Part shown: positions 11,625 to 22,199 of the stretch, in pieces | Position numbering within the stretch: the first letter of the stretch is position 1 | Layout: the number at the start of each line of letters is the position of its first letter | DNA from: Adiantum capillus-veneris | Taxonomy: Eukaryota > Streptophyta > Polypodiopsida > Polypodiales > Pteridaceae | NCBI GenBank assembly: GCA_014529385.2 | Contig: CM043961.1 | Coordinates: forward strand, 11,884,478-11,948,477 | Reading direction: 5' to 3' | Length of the DNA stretch: 64,000 nucleotides | Made by a program: the position numbers and the translations under genes | The notes under the pieces: model-generated | What the model was told of the DNA's origin: nothing | The model's input: the letters and a program-made list of their open reading frames with translations, nothing else | Databases searched by the model: none

Positions 11625-13753
11625 ATTGCTCAAAGAGCACATTCTGTCAGTTGATAATGTGATGCCAGATTCCAGAGAGGAAGCAAGAAAGATATTGCAA
11701 AACTTGAGGATGGATTACAATTCAATTCACGCTTGTCCTAACGACTGCATTCTTTTCAAAGGAAAATATATAGACATGGAGATGTGTCCGAAATGTGATT
11801 CCGAGAGATATCGAGTAGATATTCACGGTCAAAAAATTCCACAAAAGGTTTTGCGATATTTTTCTCTGCTTTCTCTCATCAAGCATTTCTTCGAATGTAA
11901 GTCCATGGGCGTCCTAGAATCATGGCACAAGGAGAATAGATCTTCGGATGGTGTGCTATAGATTCCTGCAAATTGCGTAGTCTAGAAACATATAGACGAT
12001 ACATGGCCGGATTTTGCGAGGGAAGCTCGAAATTTGCACTATAGGCGTGGCTATGGATGGCGTAAATCCATTTGGTCAGAGATCAACATCTTACAGTGTA
12101 TGGCTCATTGTCGTCGTCAACTATAACATTCCCTCGTGGTTGACTACCAAGAAGGGGCACCTGTTTCTAAGCTTGATTGTGCCGGGGCGTTATAAAGTGA
12201 AGAATATGGATGTGTATCTTCGTCCACTATTGAAAGAGCTACAACAATTGTGGATTGGCATAGAAGTGGTGGATATGAGCCGACACACAGGTCGACGGAA
12301 TGCTTTGATCAGAGGCATTCTAATATGGACCACGCGTGACTATCCCGGACTAACAGAATGCTCAGGTGATTTACACTCAAACTCAAACACTATTAATCTT
12401 GGTTTTTCTCAAGCTTATCTATTGTCATGTCTATACATGCAAGGCTTCAAACAAGCGGATACAGAGCATGTGTCACATGTGGACCTAGACTTAATGCACG
12501 TCGGGCGTCCTCATTGAAGAAGCAAATCTACGAAGGTCATCAAGCGTATCTTCCAGAGAATCATGAGTTACGCGATGGCTTTTTGAGAAGCGAGCCACCG
12601 AGAATGTTTTCACAGCATGGTTAGAGCAGAAGGAGATGTGTGATGACGGTTTGTCCCCAGGGATGAAGAGAATCTCTCTATGTACGAGTTACCATATTGA
12701 CCCAGACTCATGCTCAATCACTTGCTCGATCCAATGCACATACTCAAGAATGTGGGTAATCTGATGTGGGACCATGTGACCGGCAAGAAAGATACTTTGG
12801 GAGCCAGATGGATGTTCTTTTTAGAACGTTTCAGGAAAACGCTCAAGGGATATGTGCGTCAGAAGGCACGTCCGAAGGGTAGCATGGCAGAAGGTTGGCT
12901 GGTATCAGAGTCCTTAGTTTACATTGGAGAGTGGCTAGACAGATTTGATAAAGCTCGGGACACGCTATGGAAAACCATAGATAATGAGTGCATACCTGGG
13001 ATTGTCCTGTGTAATATCGGTGTTGAGAAGTAGATAATGAAAGATCTAGATGCTAAAATCAATCAATTTTGCATGCTTCACAATCTAGTGATGCAAAAGT
13101 GGATTTCACAATACGAGGATGCAAAGTAAGAGCGACAAAGGACACGAATCGAGTCGAGACGGGGAAGACAACCGCCAATACATTATTTGACGGGTCTAGA
13201 GAGCCTACCAACATTCATGAGCTTAAGATGGTTGCACAACCAATTGAAAAGCACACAATAGTGAGGTGAAGAAGTGACTGAGGAGGAGTGGGAGTACTCT
13301 CAAGGTTGCGCGACCAAGGTAAGTTGCAATGTACGACTAGCGATAGTGACTTTCTAGATGAACGGCCACTCATAATCTTTGTTGGTTGTAGTATAAGTCA
13401 TACACAGCAGCATGATGTAAAGTTCGACATTTTAGGGTGGAACAGATCGATAAAAAGCGTTTTACTTAAGATTGTGGAATCATGGAAAAATTTGAACAGC
13501 CTAGTCGCCGACTGTCCTCTGATGCAGATCCTGTGGTGGTGGAACTCACTTACTTTGGCATGCTACAAGAGATTTTGAGAATCGATTATAGAGGATTTTT
13601 ATCGACTTGTTTCACGTACAATGGTTCAAGATAAACATGGAGGGTCACAATGCTACTGTGCACAAAGAAGAGTTTGGTTTTCTAAAGGTGGATTCAACTA
13701 AAAAATGGACCGACCTAAGAGACACTTTCATACTATCCGAGCATTGTGAACAA

Positions 13754-13833
13754 GTAAATCTGTAAATAATTAACATCCAATTTTAGAAGCTATGTTCTTG
13801 GAAGCTCTCATGTAAGTTATGTGGTTCTGACAG
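13754..13833 (+). other. intron in the tnpD-like pseudogene
   Basis: GTAAAT...CTGACAG, 80 bp. Removal joins EHCEQ to VIFHPTK in frame within the DUF4216-like part. Confidence 0.75.
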
Positions 13834-14276
13834 GTGATATTTCATCCTACAAAGTCTGCATCAAACTGGTGGTACATCATGGAGGTAGCCCCTCGTAGTT
13901 CACAAACGTATGAGGGCTACCATGTGCCAATCGCAACGGCATCAATGGAGGAGATGGGAGAAGATGCTCAGTCAAAAGCCGCTAAGGTGGTGCCAGACGA
14001 GCATTAAGTTGCTACTCTCTATGGGATGCATACAGAGGATCTACAAAATGAAACAGAGCACATCTGCCTAAGCGGAGAGCTCTATATAGATATAGGGAGT
14101 TATACTGAGCTATGCGAGGATGAGAGAGAGATACCTCTTAAAGCCAGAAACATTTTATTTAAATAATTTTTCTCTTTTTTACAATATATATTGTATTCAC
14201 GTGGCTTTTTGTCCATTCATGTCTATATGCTATACTTAAGGAATTTAAATTGTGTTTAATCGTCATTACGTCCACT

Positions 14277-14281
14277 CCAGG
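14277..14281. repeat. target site duplication CCAGG (left)
   Basis: Identical to 23157-23161 on the far side of the nested LTR element, which fixes both ends of the insertion. Confidence 0.92.
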
Positions 14282-15098
14282 CATTGACCGCTTGGTCAAC
14301 AACACAACATAACTCAAGTTTCGTACCAAAGTCTTATCTTTTGCGAGTTATGAAATGCTGCAGATTATGGCTATAAACGTCATTTGTAATGAGTAGTTAT
14401 TCTAGTTTCAGAAGCCGGGGTGCAATGGCACTTCCAGATTGTAAATACAAATCCATTTGACCCTTTCAACCCCATTTTTTGGTTAAACCTAAGATAGCCT
14501 TAGTATATAAGGTACCGAAGTCATTTTGTAAAGAGGACTTTTTCATAATCAAAACTTAGCGCTGCCGTCTACTGTGTGTGAGAGTAAAGACGCATCTACA
14601 AGCTATTTGTGGCCGTAAGTGTATCAAACGATGTCTGTTTTTTGCGTGCTAGTAGTCTATAGAATCGTGGCGACATAAGCTACGCATAGGTACTCATAAA
14701 TTTCAGTTTCGGGCACTTTCAAAATTCGGCTCTGTCATCCTACGCGTTTTCCGCAGATGGGTTTAGAGTGAGGGTTTTGAGTGTAGAAGCTTAGGGACAG
14801 GTGTATCCTAGTGAGGGGATGGTTTTCCTTAAGTTTCGTACGAATCTGGCATGATTAGGTGAGATACCTTCCGTATGTGTGTATGTGGCTAGGTGGTGTA
14901 GTTGAGAGCAGTGAGATTCTTGATTGTGGTTTAGTTGGCCTTCCAGAGTGTTGTATGTGTAGGATGGTCTCAGCTTGACAAGCTAAAGAGATTTCCTCCG
15001 TGTGCCTATCGTGTCATATGTGTCCTCGATTGACATTATGTTGATCTAGGTAGTGTTTGCATGCACTTCATGGGTGTGTGAGTTGCTCCCGTCCAACA
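14282..15098 (+). repeat. 5' LTR of the non-autonomous element
   Basis: 817 bp, ending GTCCAACA. It starts CATTGACC where the 3' LTR starts TGTTGACC, so the terminal TG is mutated. It lacks about 140 bp found in the 3' LTR (about 22503-22645). It contains degenerate copies of the leader palindrome core at 14679-14690 (GCTACGCATAGG) and 14736-14747 (CATCCTACGCGT). Confidence 0.93.
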
Positions 15099-15099
15099 T

Positions 15100-15117
15100 T
15101 GGCGCCGCTGCTGGGGA
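15100..15117 (+). other. primer binding site, tRNA-Asp-like
   Basis: TGGCGCCGCTGCTGGGGA, one base after the 5' LTR. The first eight bases and the GGGGA match the Athila-type site as I remember it; the tRNA identity should be checked against a tRNA set. Confidence 0.75.
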
Positions 15118-15599
15118 CACAAGGACCTAAGTAGGTTTCCTACTAGCACTCGTGTGATGGTTGCTTAATTTAGTTTCGGCTAAAGAAAGCATTTTTCTTA
15201 AGTGGATCCGGAAGAGGATATTCCGTGATCAAGTGGATAGCCAAGAAGCGTGTGTCTTGCCGAGGGTCTGCGTCTAGATAGGTTTAGTTAGGATCTGTGG
15301 ATTAGAGTAGTTGTTGGTGGTCGAGTGATTTGTGAGGTGATAAAAGCGTTTACTAGTGCGTGTGTGGCAGTGAAGCGTTTTTCTACTCATAGATGCAAAA
15401 CCCCATATGATTTGTAGGAGTAGCTTTAGGTAAGTGATCCGATTCTGATCTAGAGCTATTCATCACTGAATTATTTGCTAAAGTGCTTGATTGCATTTGA
15501 AATCACGGAAAAGTGTGCTTTTGAGGGTAAAAATGCATTAAACAATCTTTTGGGGACATTTTTGTATGACTGACTGATGCTGTGCATATAAAAGAGCAT

Positions 15600-17780
15600 T
15601 TGCAAGGGTTCTGTGAAGAAAACCTGCAATTCTGTAAACATAGACATCCTACGCGTAGGATGTCTCAAGGGGGTTCTGCATACCAAATTTGAAAATTCTG
15701 ACTGCACCAGTGTGTTCAGAAGGGGGGGTTTACCCTAAGTATATATTGAAACTAGAGTTTTGACCAACTCTTGACACCCAAAAGACCAGAGATGGAGCGT
15801 CAAAAACGCGAAAACAAGAAACTTAAGATTCTGAGCACAATTTTGCATAAAAACTGCTAGGAATGCTTGAAAAGTAGTGCTGAAGACTTGGGAATGCCTG
15901 TGGATGAATTCTGCCAAAAATTTCATCAGTAGACATCCTACTCGTAGGATGTCTCCAGGGCACTTTTGGCAGGGAATTTGGGAAAACTGAGGTTACCAGT
16001 GGGTTCAGAGGGTAGGTTTTACCCTAGTAACATATTGACTTGGGTTTTTTTTCCCTATTTTTGTTGACCAAAAGCCAAAAGGCGGAGTCAGAAAACGTAA
16101 AATTTTAGAAAAGGCTTAAATTGAGTGATTTTTGCATGTTTTTGCAATTGTGAAGCATACTTGCACTTGTTGAAAGCATAAGGAAGCATCAGGGACACTT
16201 CAGTCTCAAAAAATCAGCAGTAGACATCCTACGCGTAGGATGTCTACAGGGTGATCTGGGCATTTTTTTGAAAATCTGAGGTTACCAATGTGTTTAGAAG
16301 GTAGGTTTTACCCTATAATCACCTGGAAAGTGGAAATTTGACCATATTTTGACAGATCAAAGCCAAAAGACGAGAATTGCCAGACATCCTACCCAAATTG
16401 TGCCAAGGCATTATTCCAAGATCAAAACCATAGGATGGCTGCAGGAGCATGATCTGCATGATATATTGAGTGACTGAGAGAGTTTTAATCTCATTTGGGG
16501 GAGAAACGGGGGTCCTAAGTAGACTTTAGCACTTTTGACTGAAAAAGATTAGAACAGCTAAAATTGGTCTTTTGAAATCCAAACCAAAATCTGAGCATAC
16601 CACTGGGTTGCTGACATCAAGGGGAAGCTTTGGGTCAAGTCTGGGGTCAAACAAGCCGAAAAGACATCCTACGCGTAGGATGTCATATGTGTGATTTTGC
16701 ACTCCAAACTTAATTTTGAGCATACCACTGTGATCAGCACCCTAAGGAGAGTTTGTGGTTCAAATTTGGGGCAATTCTGAGCAGTTAGACATCCTATGCG
16801 TAGGATGTCTAAGGAATGATTTAGAGGCCAAATTCAAACTGTGGACATAGCAGGGTGTTGTATAGCCTTAGGCAAGCCTCCTGGGCAAATTTGGTCCAAT
16901 TTGGAGTTGATTTGACTTAGGAATTCATTAGAACAGACATCAGGCTTTTGGAGCAGATTCTTGATCATTTGACCAACCTATAGGTGTCAGAATCAAAAAG
17001 TAAAAAGAGTTGTGAGATCAGCAGATCAAGGGGAAGCTACAGTGCAAGTTTGAGCTGAAACGGAGCAAAAAGATATCCTACGCGTAGGATGTCTCCAGGG
17101 GCATAAAGTGGTCAAAATTCTATTTTGGCCATATAGGGAGGTTGTAAGTGTCTCAAGGATTCCAGAACTTTTTTCAAAAACGAATTTGAACCTTGTTTGA
17201 CCTATTTACCAAGCAAAGACAAGAATTGTCAGACATCCTACTCTTGGAGTGCACTAGAAGCTCTTGCAGCCTAAATATTGACCTATTGGCATCCAAATTC
17301 AATTTTGAGTATACCATTGGGTTGCTGAGCACTAGGAGAATCTTGGGATCAAGTTTGGACAAAATCTGAGCAGTTAGACATCCTACGCATAGGATGTCTC
17401 CAGCTTGATTTAGGACTCCAAACCAACTTATGAGCACACCACTGTGATCAGCACATCAAGGAGAAGCTGGGGTGAAAATTTCAAGTCATTCTGATAAAAA
17501 AGACATCCTACGCATAGGATGTCTCAAGGCCACTTTTGACATCCAAATGAAATTCTGAGCATACCATTGTGTTGATGGACTTAAGGGGAGTCTCTGGACC
17601 AAATTTTGTTAAATTCTGAGCATATAGACATACTACGCGTAGGATGTCTCCAGGCCAGTTTTAGGGTCCAACTGTACTTTTGACCATTCAGGAGTGTTCA
17701 CAGTGTCACAGAGATCCCAAATCTTCTTTTAAAATTGAATTTGGACTCATTTTGACCAGTCTAAACTGCATTTCACTGTT
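15600..17780 (+). repeat. tandem array with nine copies of a 24-bp palindrome in the retrotransposon leader
   Basis: The palindrome is AGACATCCTACG followed by its exact reverse complement. Copies: 15642-15665 (perfect), 15931-15954, 16222-16245 (perfect), 16662-16685 (last base differs), 16787-16810, 17071-17094, 17376-17399, 17501-17524 and 17636-17659, the others with one changed base. Isolated half-sites lie at 16382-16392 and 17231-17241. Copy spacing is about 289, 291, 440, 125, 284, 305, 125 and 135 bp. The sequence between copies is itself repeated (TACCA-TGTGTTCAGAAGG and TTTTACCCTA in the long units, GAGCATACCACTGTG in the short units), so palindromes were amplified with their flanks. 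The array lies wholly between primer binding site and gag start. Several variants are C-to-T or G-to-A at the central CpGs, as expected for methylated DNA. Function unknown. Confidence 0.93.
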
Positions 17781-18071
17781 TTGGCCATAACTTTCACAAA
17801 CGGTATCAGATCGGAAAAGTTTTTATATCAAAACGTAGCCTGAGAGCGACTCTACAGATCTTAGAGCGAAACTTGAACTTTGAAAAAAAACGTCGTTTGA
17901 GGCCTCAAAATTCATTCGCAAGTTAGGGGTGTCTAAAAGCAACAATTTGCGAGAATTGTGACAAAACGGTTGCGGTTTTGGACATAGTTTCGACTTTTCC
18001 CTAACCAAAGCACTTGAACACAGTGGACTAAGTCTACTTGAACCAAGAAAAAGCTCTTAAGCCCAGAAATC

Positions 18072-19559
18072 ATGTCTACCCTAGATTCAAACGCAGCTTA
18101 CACAAGCTTGGAGATCCCGCCGATAGAGGAATATCCTCCCACAATGGATCTTCCAAACTTGCAATTGATAAAGACCCATCTTGTTGAGAGAGTTTGGATG
18201 ATTGGTCATGAGAGTGAAGAACTATATAGATACATTGACGACAATGAGGTCAATCTTTATAGGTGCTCAGATCCATACCTAGAAGAGATAACGGATTACA
18301 AGCTCTTATATGTCTACACATACGGAGTCGACTCTCAATGGAGATCTATAGTTGTCGACAAGTATGGACGAGAATACAGAGTTGTAAAAAGCACAAATCC
18401 ACAGACTGTACTAGAAAGAGATGGATATTTGGTCAATCAAGGACCAAAAATGCCTCCACCAAACACGAGAATTCCTATAGGAGTTCCAAGAAGAGAGCCA
18501 CCAGGATTCCCTTCAAGAGCGATAACGAGAGAAGGATTGGGAGAGTCTCTGGTTAGACTTGTAGACAATCGACGAGTTAGACCATCCCAAGTCCAGAAAT
18601 GGGTAAACATAAAATACTCCGGAGATAAAGATCCTAGAGATCACGTAGCGGCTTTTAGAAGAGTGATTAGAGAAGAGGAAGTTTCAGATTTTGCGACACA
18701 GTTTGCGGGATTTGGATTGACTCTAGAAGATGATGCAGCTACATGGTTCGACTCGGTGGGAAAATGGGATTTTGAGACACTAGATGAGCTGTTTGAGGAG
18801 TTTATTGAAGAATTCTCGCCAAAAGGCATTGCTCACAACACGGTCTCGCAAATCCATAGATTCAAACAAAAAGAGAATGAATCGGTACGCAAAGCATCAT
18901 TACCGCTCAAGAGATATATTAAGCTCTGTCCGAGAGTGGAATTACCTATGCAATCACGACTGATGTTGATCTTTATCCAAGGAATGAGACATGCGGGCCT
19001 TCAGAAAGATCTGCATAGGATAAGGAGGATGACGCTAAACGAGTTGATCAAAGAAGCTCTTTATCTAGTGGATAATTGTGAGTCATACAAAGAAAACGAC
19101 TTAAAGAGTCAAGGAGATGACACATTCTCTCAGCACAGTGTTTCACAGATAAATGAATCCATTGCCAAGCCAACGACACCTATTGATCAAGAAAAGCTTA
19201 TTGACGACTTGGTCAAGAGGTTGATTCCTCTTGTAAGATCTGATTCGGGAGAGCCGAAGTGGTGTGAAATTGAGAGAAAATGGACGAACCATACAGGGGA
19301 AGAGTGCTATTATAGCATGGAAAATGCTAGGGAGAGGTATGTACAACCTGTTCCAGAGGCACCTACTCCACTTAGATACATTACAGGGAATGCGCCAGGA
19401 CCAGTAGGAGTTTTAAGGCCACAGCTTGTCTTAGGACAACAACCTCCGCTGCCAGGTGCTAGAATGCCGGTAGACATGAGATACATGCCAATGATGGAAG
19501 CATCAAATAAACCAACACCAGTACCAGCTACAATGTGGTATAGCAACCAAAGAGCTTGA
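18072..19559 (+). CDS. retrotransposon gag protein, intact frame (495 aa)
   Basis: Structural protein expected to form the virus-like particle of the nested element. A retrotransposon gag domain spans about residues 177-290 (WVNIKYSGDKDPRDHVAAF, then ATWFDSV, then FEEFIEEFSP). A zinc-knuckle-like C-x8-H-x4-C is formed by Cys398, His407 and Cys412, recalling the variant knuckles of Tat-like gags rather than CX2CX4HX4C. Residues 120-150 are Pro/Arg-rich. The start is the first ATG after the leader array. The frame stays open over 1.5 kb despite diverged LTRs, so it may have been under selection until recently. The stop TGA lies immediately before the ATG of the protease frame, which is in another frame; a frameshift or re-initiation would be needed to express protease. 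Confidence 0.85.
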   Translation: MSTLDSNAAYTSLEIPPIEEYPPTMDLPNLQLIKTHLVERVWMIGHESEELYRYIDDNEVNLYRCSDPYLEEITDYKLLYVYTYGVDSQWRSIVVDKYGREYRVVKSTNPQTVLERDGYLVNQGPKMPPPNTRIPIGVPRREPPGFPSRAITREGLGESLVRLVDNRRVRPSQVQKWVNIKYSGDKDPRDHVAAFRRVIREEEVSDFATQFAGFGLTLEDDAATWFDSVGKWDFETLDELFEEFIEEFSPKGIAHNTVSQIHRFKQKENESVRKASLPLKRYIKLCPRVELPMQSRLMLIFIQGMRHAGLQKDLHRIRRMTLNELIKEALYLVDNCESYKENDLKSQGDDTFSQHSVSQINESIAKPTTPIDQEKLIDDLVKRLIPLVRSDSGEPKWCEIERKWTNHTGEECYYSMENARERYVQPVPEAPTPLRYITGNAPGPVGVLRPQLVLGQQPPLPGARMPVDMRYMPMMEASNKPTPVPATMWYSNQRA

Positions 19560-19560
19560 A

Positions 19561-20451
19561 ATGCCTCAACTAAATACTAGGCCAGTGCCATTAAACAAGG
19601 TAGGCGAGTATTACGAGGGAGAAGATGGAAACACCACCCTTCCTGTGGAATTCAATAATGTAAAAACCATGGCAATCCTTGACAGTGGAGCTGGTGTGGC
19701 CATTGCAACCAAAGAGGTCTGGAAAAAGTAGGGAAAACCTGCCTTGATATCCACACGAATGACCCTGCAACTTGCAGACGGACACAAGGAAAAGCCCATA
19801 GGACTACTAGAAAAAGTACTTGTTACTTCTTGTGGCATTGAATATGAACACACTTTTGCTGTTGTTGACTTTGGCAAGAAGAACAACTATGACATCATTC
19901 TGGGAAGACCATTCATGCAACAATTGAAAATGGTCCAAGATTGGGGTTATGACCATATATACCTAAGATATATGGAGACCATAACAAAGATAAACTTGAG
20001 GGACCATAGCTATAGGGATGTGACGAGAACACCGGTTGAGGAGTTTGATTCCGCCACAGTAGCAGGATCAGAACTTCCAGCTTGGTTAGGTAAGCCTAAA
20101 GAATTGTGGATGTGTGGAGCTTCACAATGTGGTAGCTTGAAACGTGAGGAATGTATCCTAGAGCGGGTTATAGAGGATAAGGACTATATCCCAGAACCAT
20201 TTCCTGAAGAAGAGTTAGAGCCTTTTGGATGGGAACACATCTTGGCTACTCTAGACGTGTGCGCCGTGGAGGATGCTCCCACAACAAAGTTTTGTGATGA
20301 AAATGGCTATGATGTCGTTCCTTATTTTGCAGTGAGTGTAATCCAGGAAAACGAAGAGAACCAGACATCAACAAGCTCTCGAAATAAGAGCAAAAAAAGA
20401 AATGTGGAGAATCAAAAGATGAAGAAGACGACGAGTTCTATGACTCTGTAG
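19561..20451 (+). pseudogene. retropepsin-like aspartic protease frame of the nested element
   Basis: Begins with ATG one base after the gag TGA. The catalytic motif ILDSGAG and flap/hydrophobic strands are followed by DIILGRPFMQ, the second conserved protease signature (about 19895-19915). An in-frame TAG at 19729-19731 interrupts it shortly after the active site. The downstream part runs to 20451, ending in a Lys/Ser-rich tail where a frame change leads into an acidic stretch and then the frame at 20514-21221. Gag and protease without polymerase is the hallmark of this class of non-autonomous element. Confidence 0.75.
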
Positions 20452-20513
20452 AACACTTCGAGCTTCAAGAAGATCAACGACCCAAGAATCAATGTCATCG
20501 CTACACGAATAAA

Positions 20514-21221
20514 GTGCATCAAAAGTGGATTCCAAAGTCCTCCGTGCAGACACAGCCACCACAAGTATCCTCATACATGGCTCCTAATAAGGATGCAAAG
20601 ACTCCGCTAGGAGGAATACGACCAGAGCAACGAGCTAACAATGCTCTAATCAATGGGCTAGAAAAGTCCTCCAAGAAATTACCACCCACGAGCAAACAGA
20701 CAGTAACTTTCCACTACCAGCCAAAAAATCAAGGAAAAGTACAAGAAGTCAACCTTGCTGAGGATAGTAGCAATAGTGATAAATCTTACGACATCCCCTA
20801 TCATCAACTCAGGCCATCACTATCACCAACCCCTTCAACAACAACCATGACAGGTCAAAAGAAGAGGACAACAAGTCAAAGCCAAAAAGCTCGACAAATC
20901 TGGATACCAAAAAGCCAGATCGGCCAAAAACAGATATGGATCAAGAAGACAAAGATCTCTAATGACAAATCACAAGATCCAACACCAAAACAAAAACAAG
21001 GAAAGCGTGCACGAACGGGTAAGAATATCACAAAATTGCAAGCTTTCACAACTCAGGTTTGGGCTCCAAAGAAGTTGATTCAAGCACAAAAAAGTCAAGA
21101 ATTCATTTGGATTCCAAAACAACCACAATATCAACTTTCAAAGCCTAAATCCTATCCCCAACCAAGCGTACAAGGGCTGAAGCAAACTGACAAGTCATAC
21201 AAGTCAGAGTCAAGTAGCTAA
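20514..21221 (+). CDS. basic Lys/Gln-rich protein with repeated W-x-P-K motifs, unknown function
   Basis: A 235-codon frame downstream of the protease. I do not recognise a family. It is rich in Lys, Gln, Ser and Pro with no membrane segment. Five variants of one short motif recur: HQKWIPKSS near the start, then RQIWIPKSQ, KQIWIKKTK, TQVWAPKKL and EFIWIPKQP in the C-terminal half. The preceding sequence in this frame is acidic (DEEDDEFYDSVEHFELQED), so the original protein probably began upstream and was joined to the protease. A nucleic-acid-binding or gag-accessory role is only a guess from composition. An ATG is present but the true start is uncertain. Confidence 0.5.
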   Translation: MHQKWIPKSSVQTQPPQVSSYMAPNKDAKTPLGGIRPEQRANNALINGLEKSSKKLPPTSKQTVTFHYQPKNQGKVQEVNLAEDSSNSDKSYDIPYHQLRPSLSPTPSTTTMTGQKKRTTSQSQKARQIWIPKSQIGQKQIWIKKTKISNDKSQDPTPKQKQGKRARTGKNITKLQAFTTQVWAPKKLIQAQKSQEFIWIPKQPQYQLSKPKSYPQPSVQGLKQTDKSYKSESSS

Positions 21222-22186
21222 GCCACAAAATGAGTGAGGTGTTAGTCCCAAAGCTTCAAGTAATATTCTCTGTGGTCTAAGCGTCTTAGCTATTCTAGGT
21301 ACTGCTCAAGCTGGAAGAGTTGAGCATATTTACGTTGTGTCGCTCTGCTGGTATAGGTGAGGAAAAGAGTCGAAGACTAAGTACTTAAGTCTGGTGAAGT
21401 GAAGGAGAAGGTCCAAAAGACACTCACATACTGAGCACAGTGAGATACGAGTGCAGAAACTTCTACATCGAAAACCCTTCTTGGAAAGGTGGAAGCTATT
21501 GAGACATCTTTTGATGTCACATGTGCTACATTTATTCCTCGAAACACCCATCATCTCCTTCTTTCACATTGCATGCTTTTGTTGACAAATTTCTCATATG
21601 CATATAGAGTGTCCCATAATTGGCACTTGCATCAGGCACTCTTTCCGTGTTTCACCCAAGCACTCACCTTTCATGAACATGTACTTCACATTCAAATGCT
21701 CAACTCCAATAAGAGCGTATACCAAAGGCATTTTTTTTCCACCGGGTTTTTTCCCTTTGGTCATCCAGGTTTTAGACCCTAATCTAAAGACACCTATCAC
21801 CATCCTCTTGTACATATTCCTTCTACATCAACAATAAGGAAATGCTACTCAAATCAATTGACAAATGAATTGGAGCACCAATTTCAGATCATAGCATACT
21901 TCTTCTCAATGGCGAGTCGAAGAATGGCATACAATAACAAAGCTGCAGACAACACTAACAACATGATTGCACAAGAACAAAGAAGTCCCTAATGAAGAAG
22001 AGCAGACATAAAAGTAATCAGAGGATCTCAAAAGATGAATGGTTACGATGATAGACGTCTGCTCTAATGGATCATAGTTCTTGTTGTGGTTCGACAAAGT
22101 TACAAGCAGTGCAAAAGATGAAGCCAAAATGACAGCAAAGACCACATCACCATCGACAATCAGGTCATGTCGGGGACAACATGAAC
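21222..22186 (+). other. 3' untranslated part of the nested element
   Basis: No polymerase or integrase motif in any frame. Short open frames at 21489-21837 overlap in several frames and show no family resemblance. Confidence 0.6.
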
Positions 22187-22199
22187 GCGGAAGGGGGAA
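22187..22199 (+). other. polypurine tract of the nested element
   Basis: The purine-rich run GCGGAAGGGGGAA directly precedes the 3' LTR start TGTTGACC and would prime plus-strand DNA synthesis. Confidence 0.8.

Larger units (their letters stand above)
11029..14166 (+). pseudogene. CACTA transposase, tnpD-like (Transposase_21 / DUF4216), broken
   Basis: Encodes the catalytic transposase of a CACTA element. An N-terminal Cys-containing part (CPYNQC) precedes LYDRARVFRLKALLVLLNMQ. Intron 11525-11624 (GT-AG, 100 bp) joins in frame. Next come CPNDCILFKGKY, CPKCDSERY and KVLRYF (11700-11870), then AMDGVNPFGQRSTSYSVW and NIPSWLTTKKG (12050-12160), YRACVTCGPRLNARR (about 12470) and LLDPMHILKNVG (12716-12760). 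The C-terminal part resembles DUF4216 (HNATVHKEEFGFLKVDS, 13640-13700), with intron 13754-13833 joining in frame. A further intron, 12366-12443, is likely but does not join in frame. Breaks: TAG codons at about 11959 and 11989, a frameshift near 12040, further shifts near 11265 and after 13030, and a TAA near 14006. Inactive. Confidence 0.85.

Noticed and set aside
15642-17659. Regularly spaced palindromes resembling a CRISPR array
   Set aside because: The sequence between copies is itself homologous, spacing is 125-440 bp, and the array lies in a eukaryotic LTR element leader. No cas genes.
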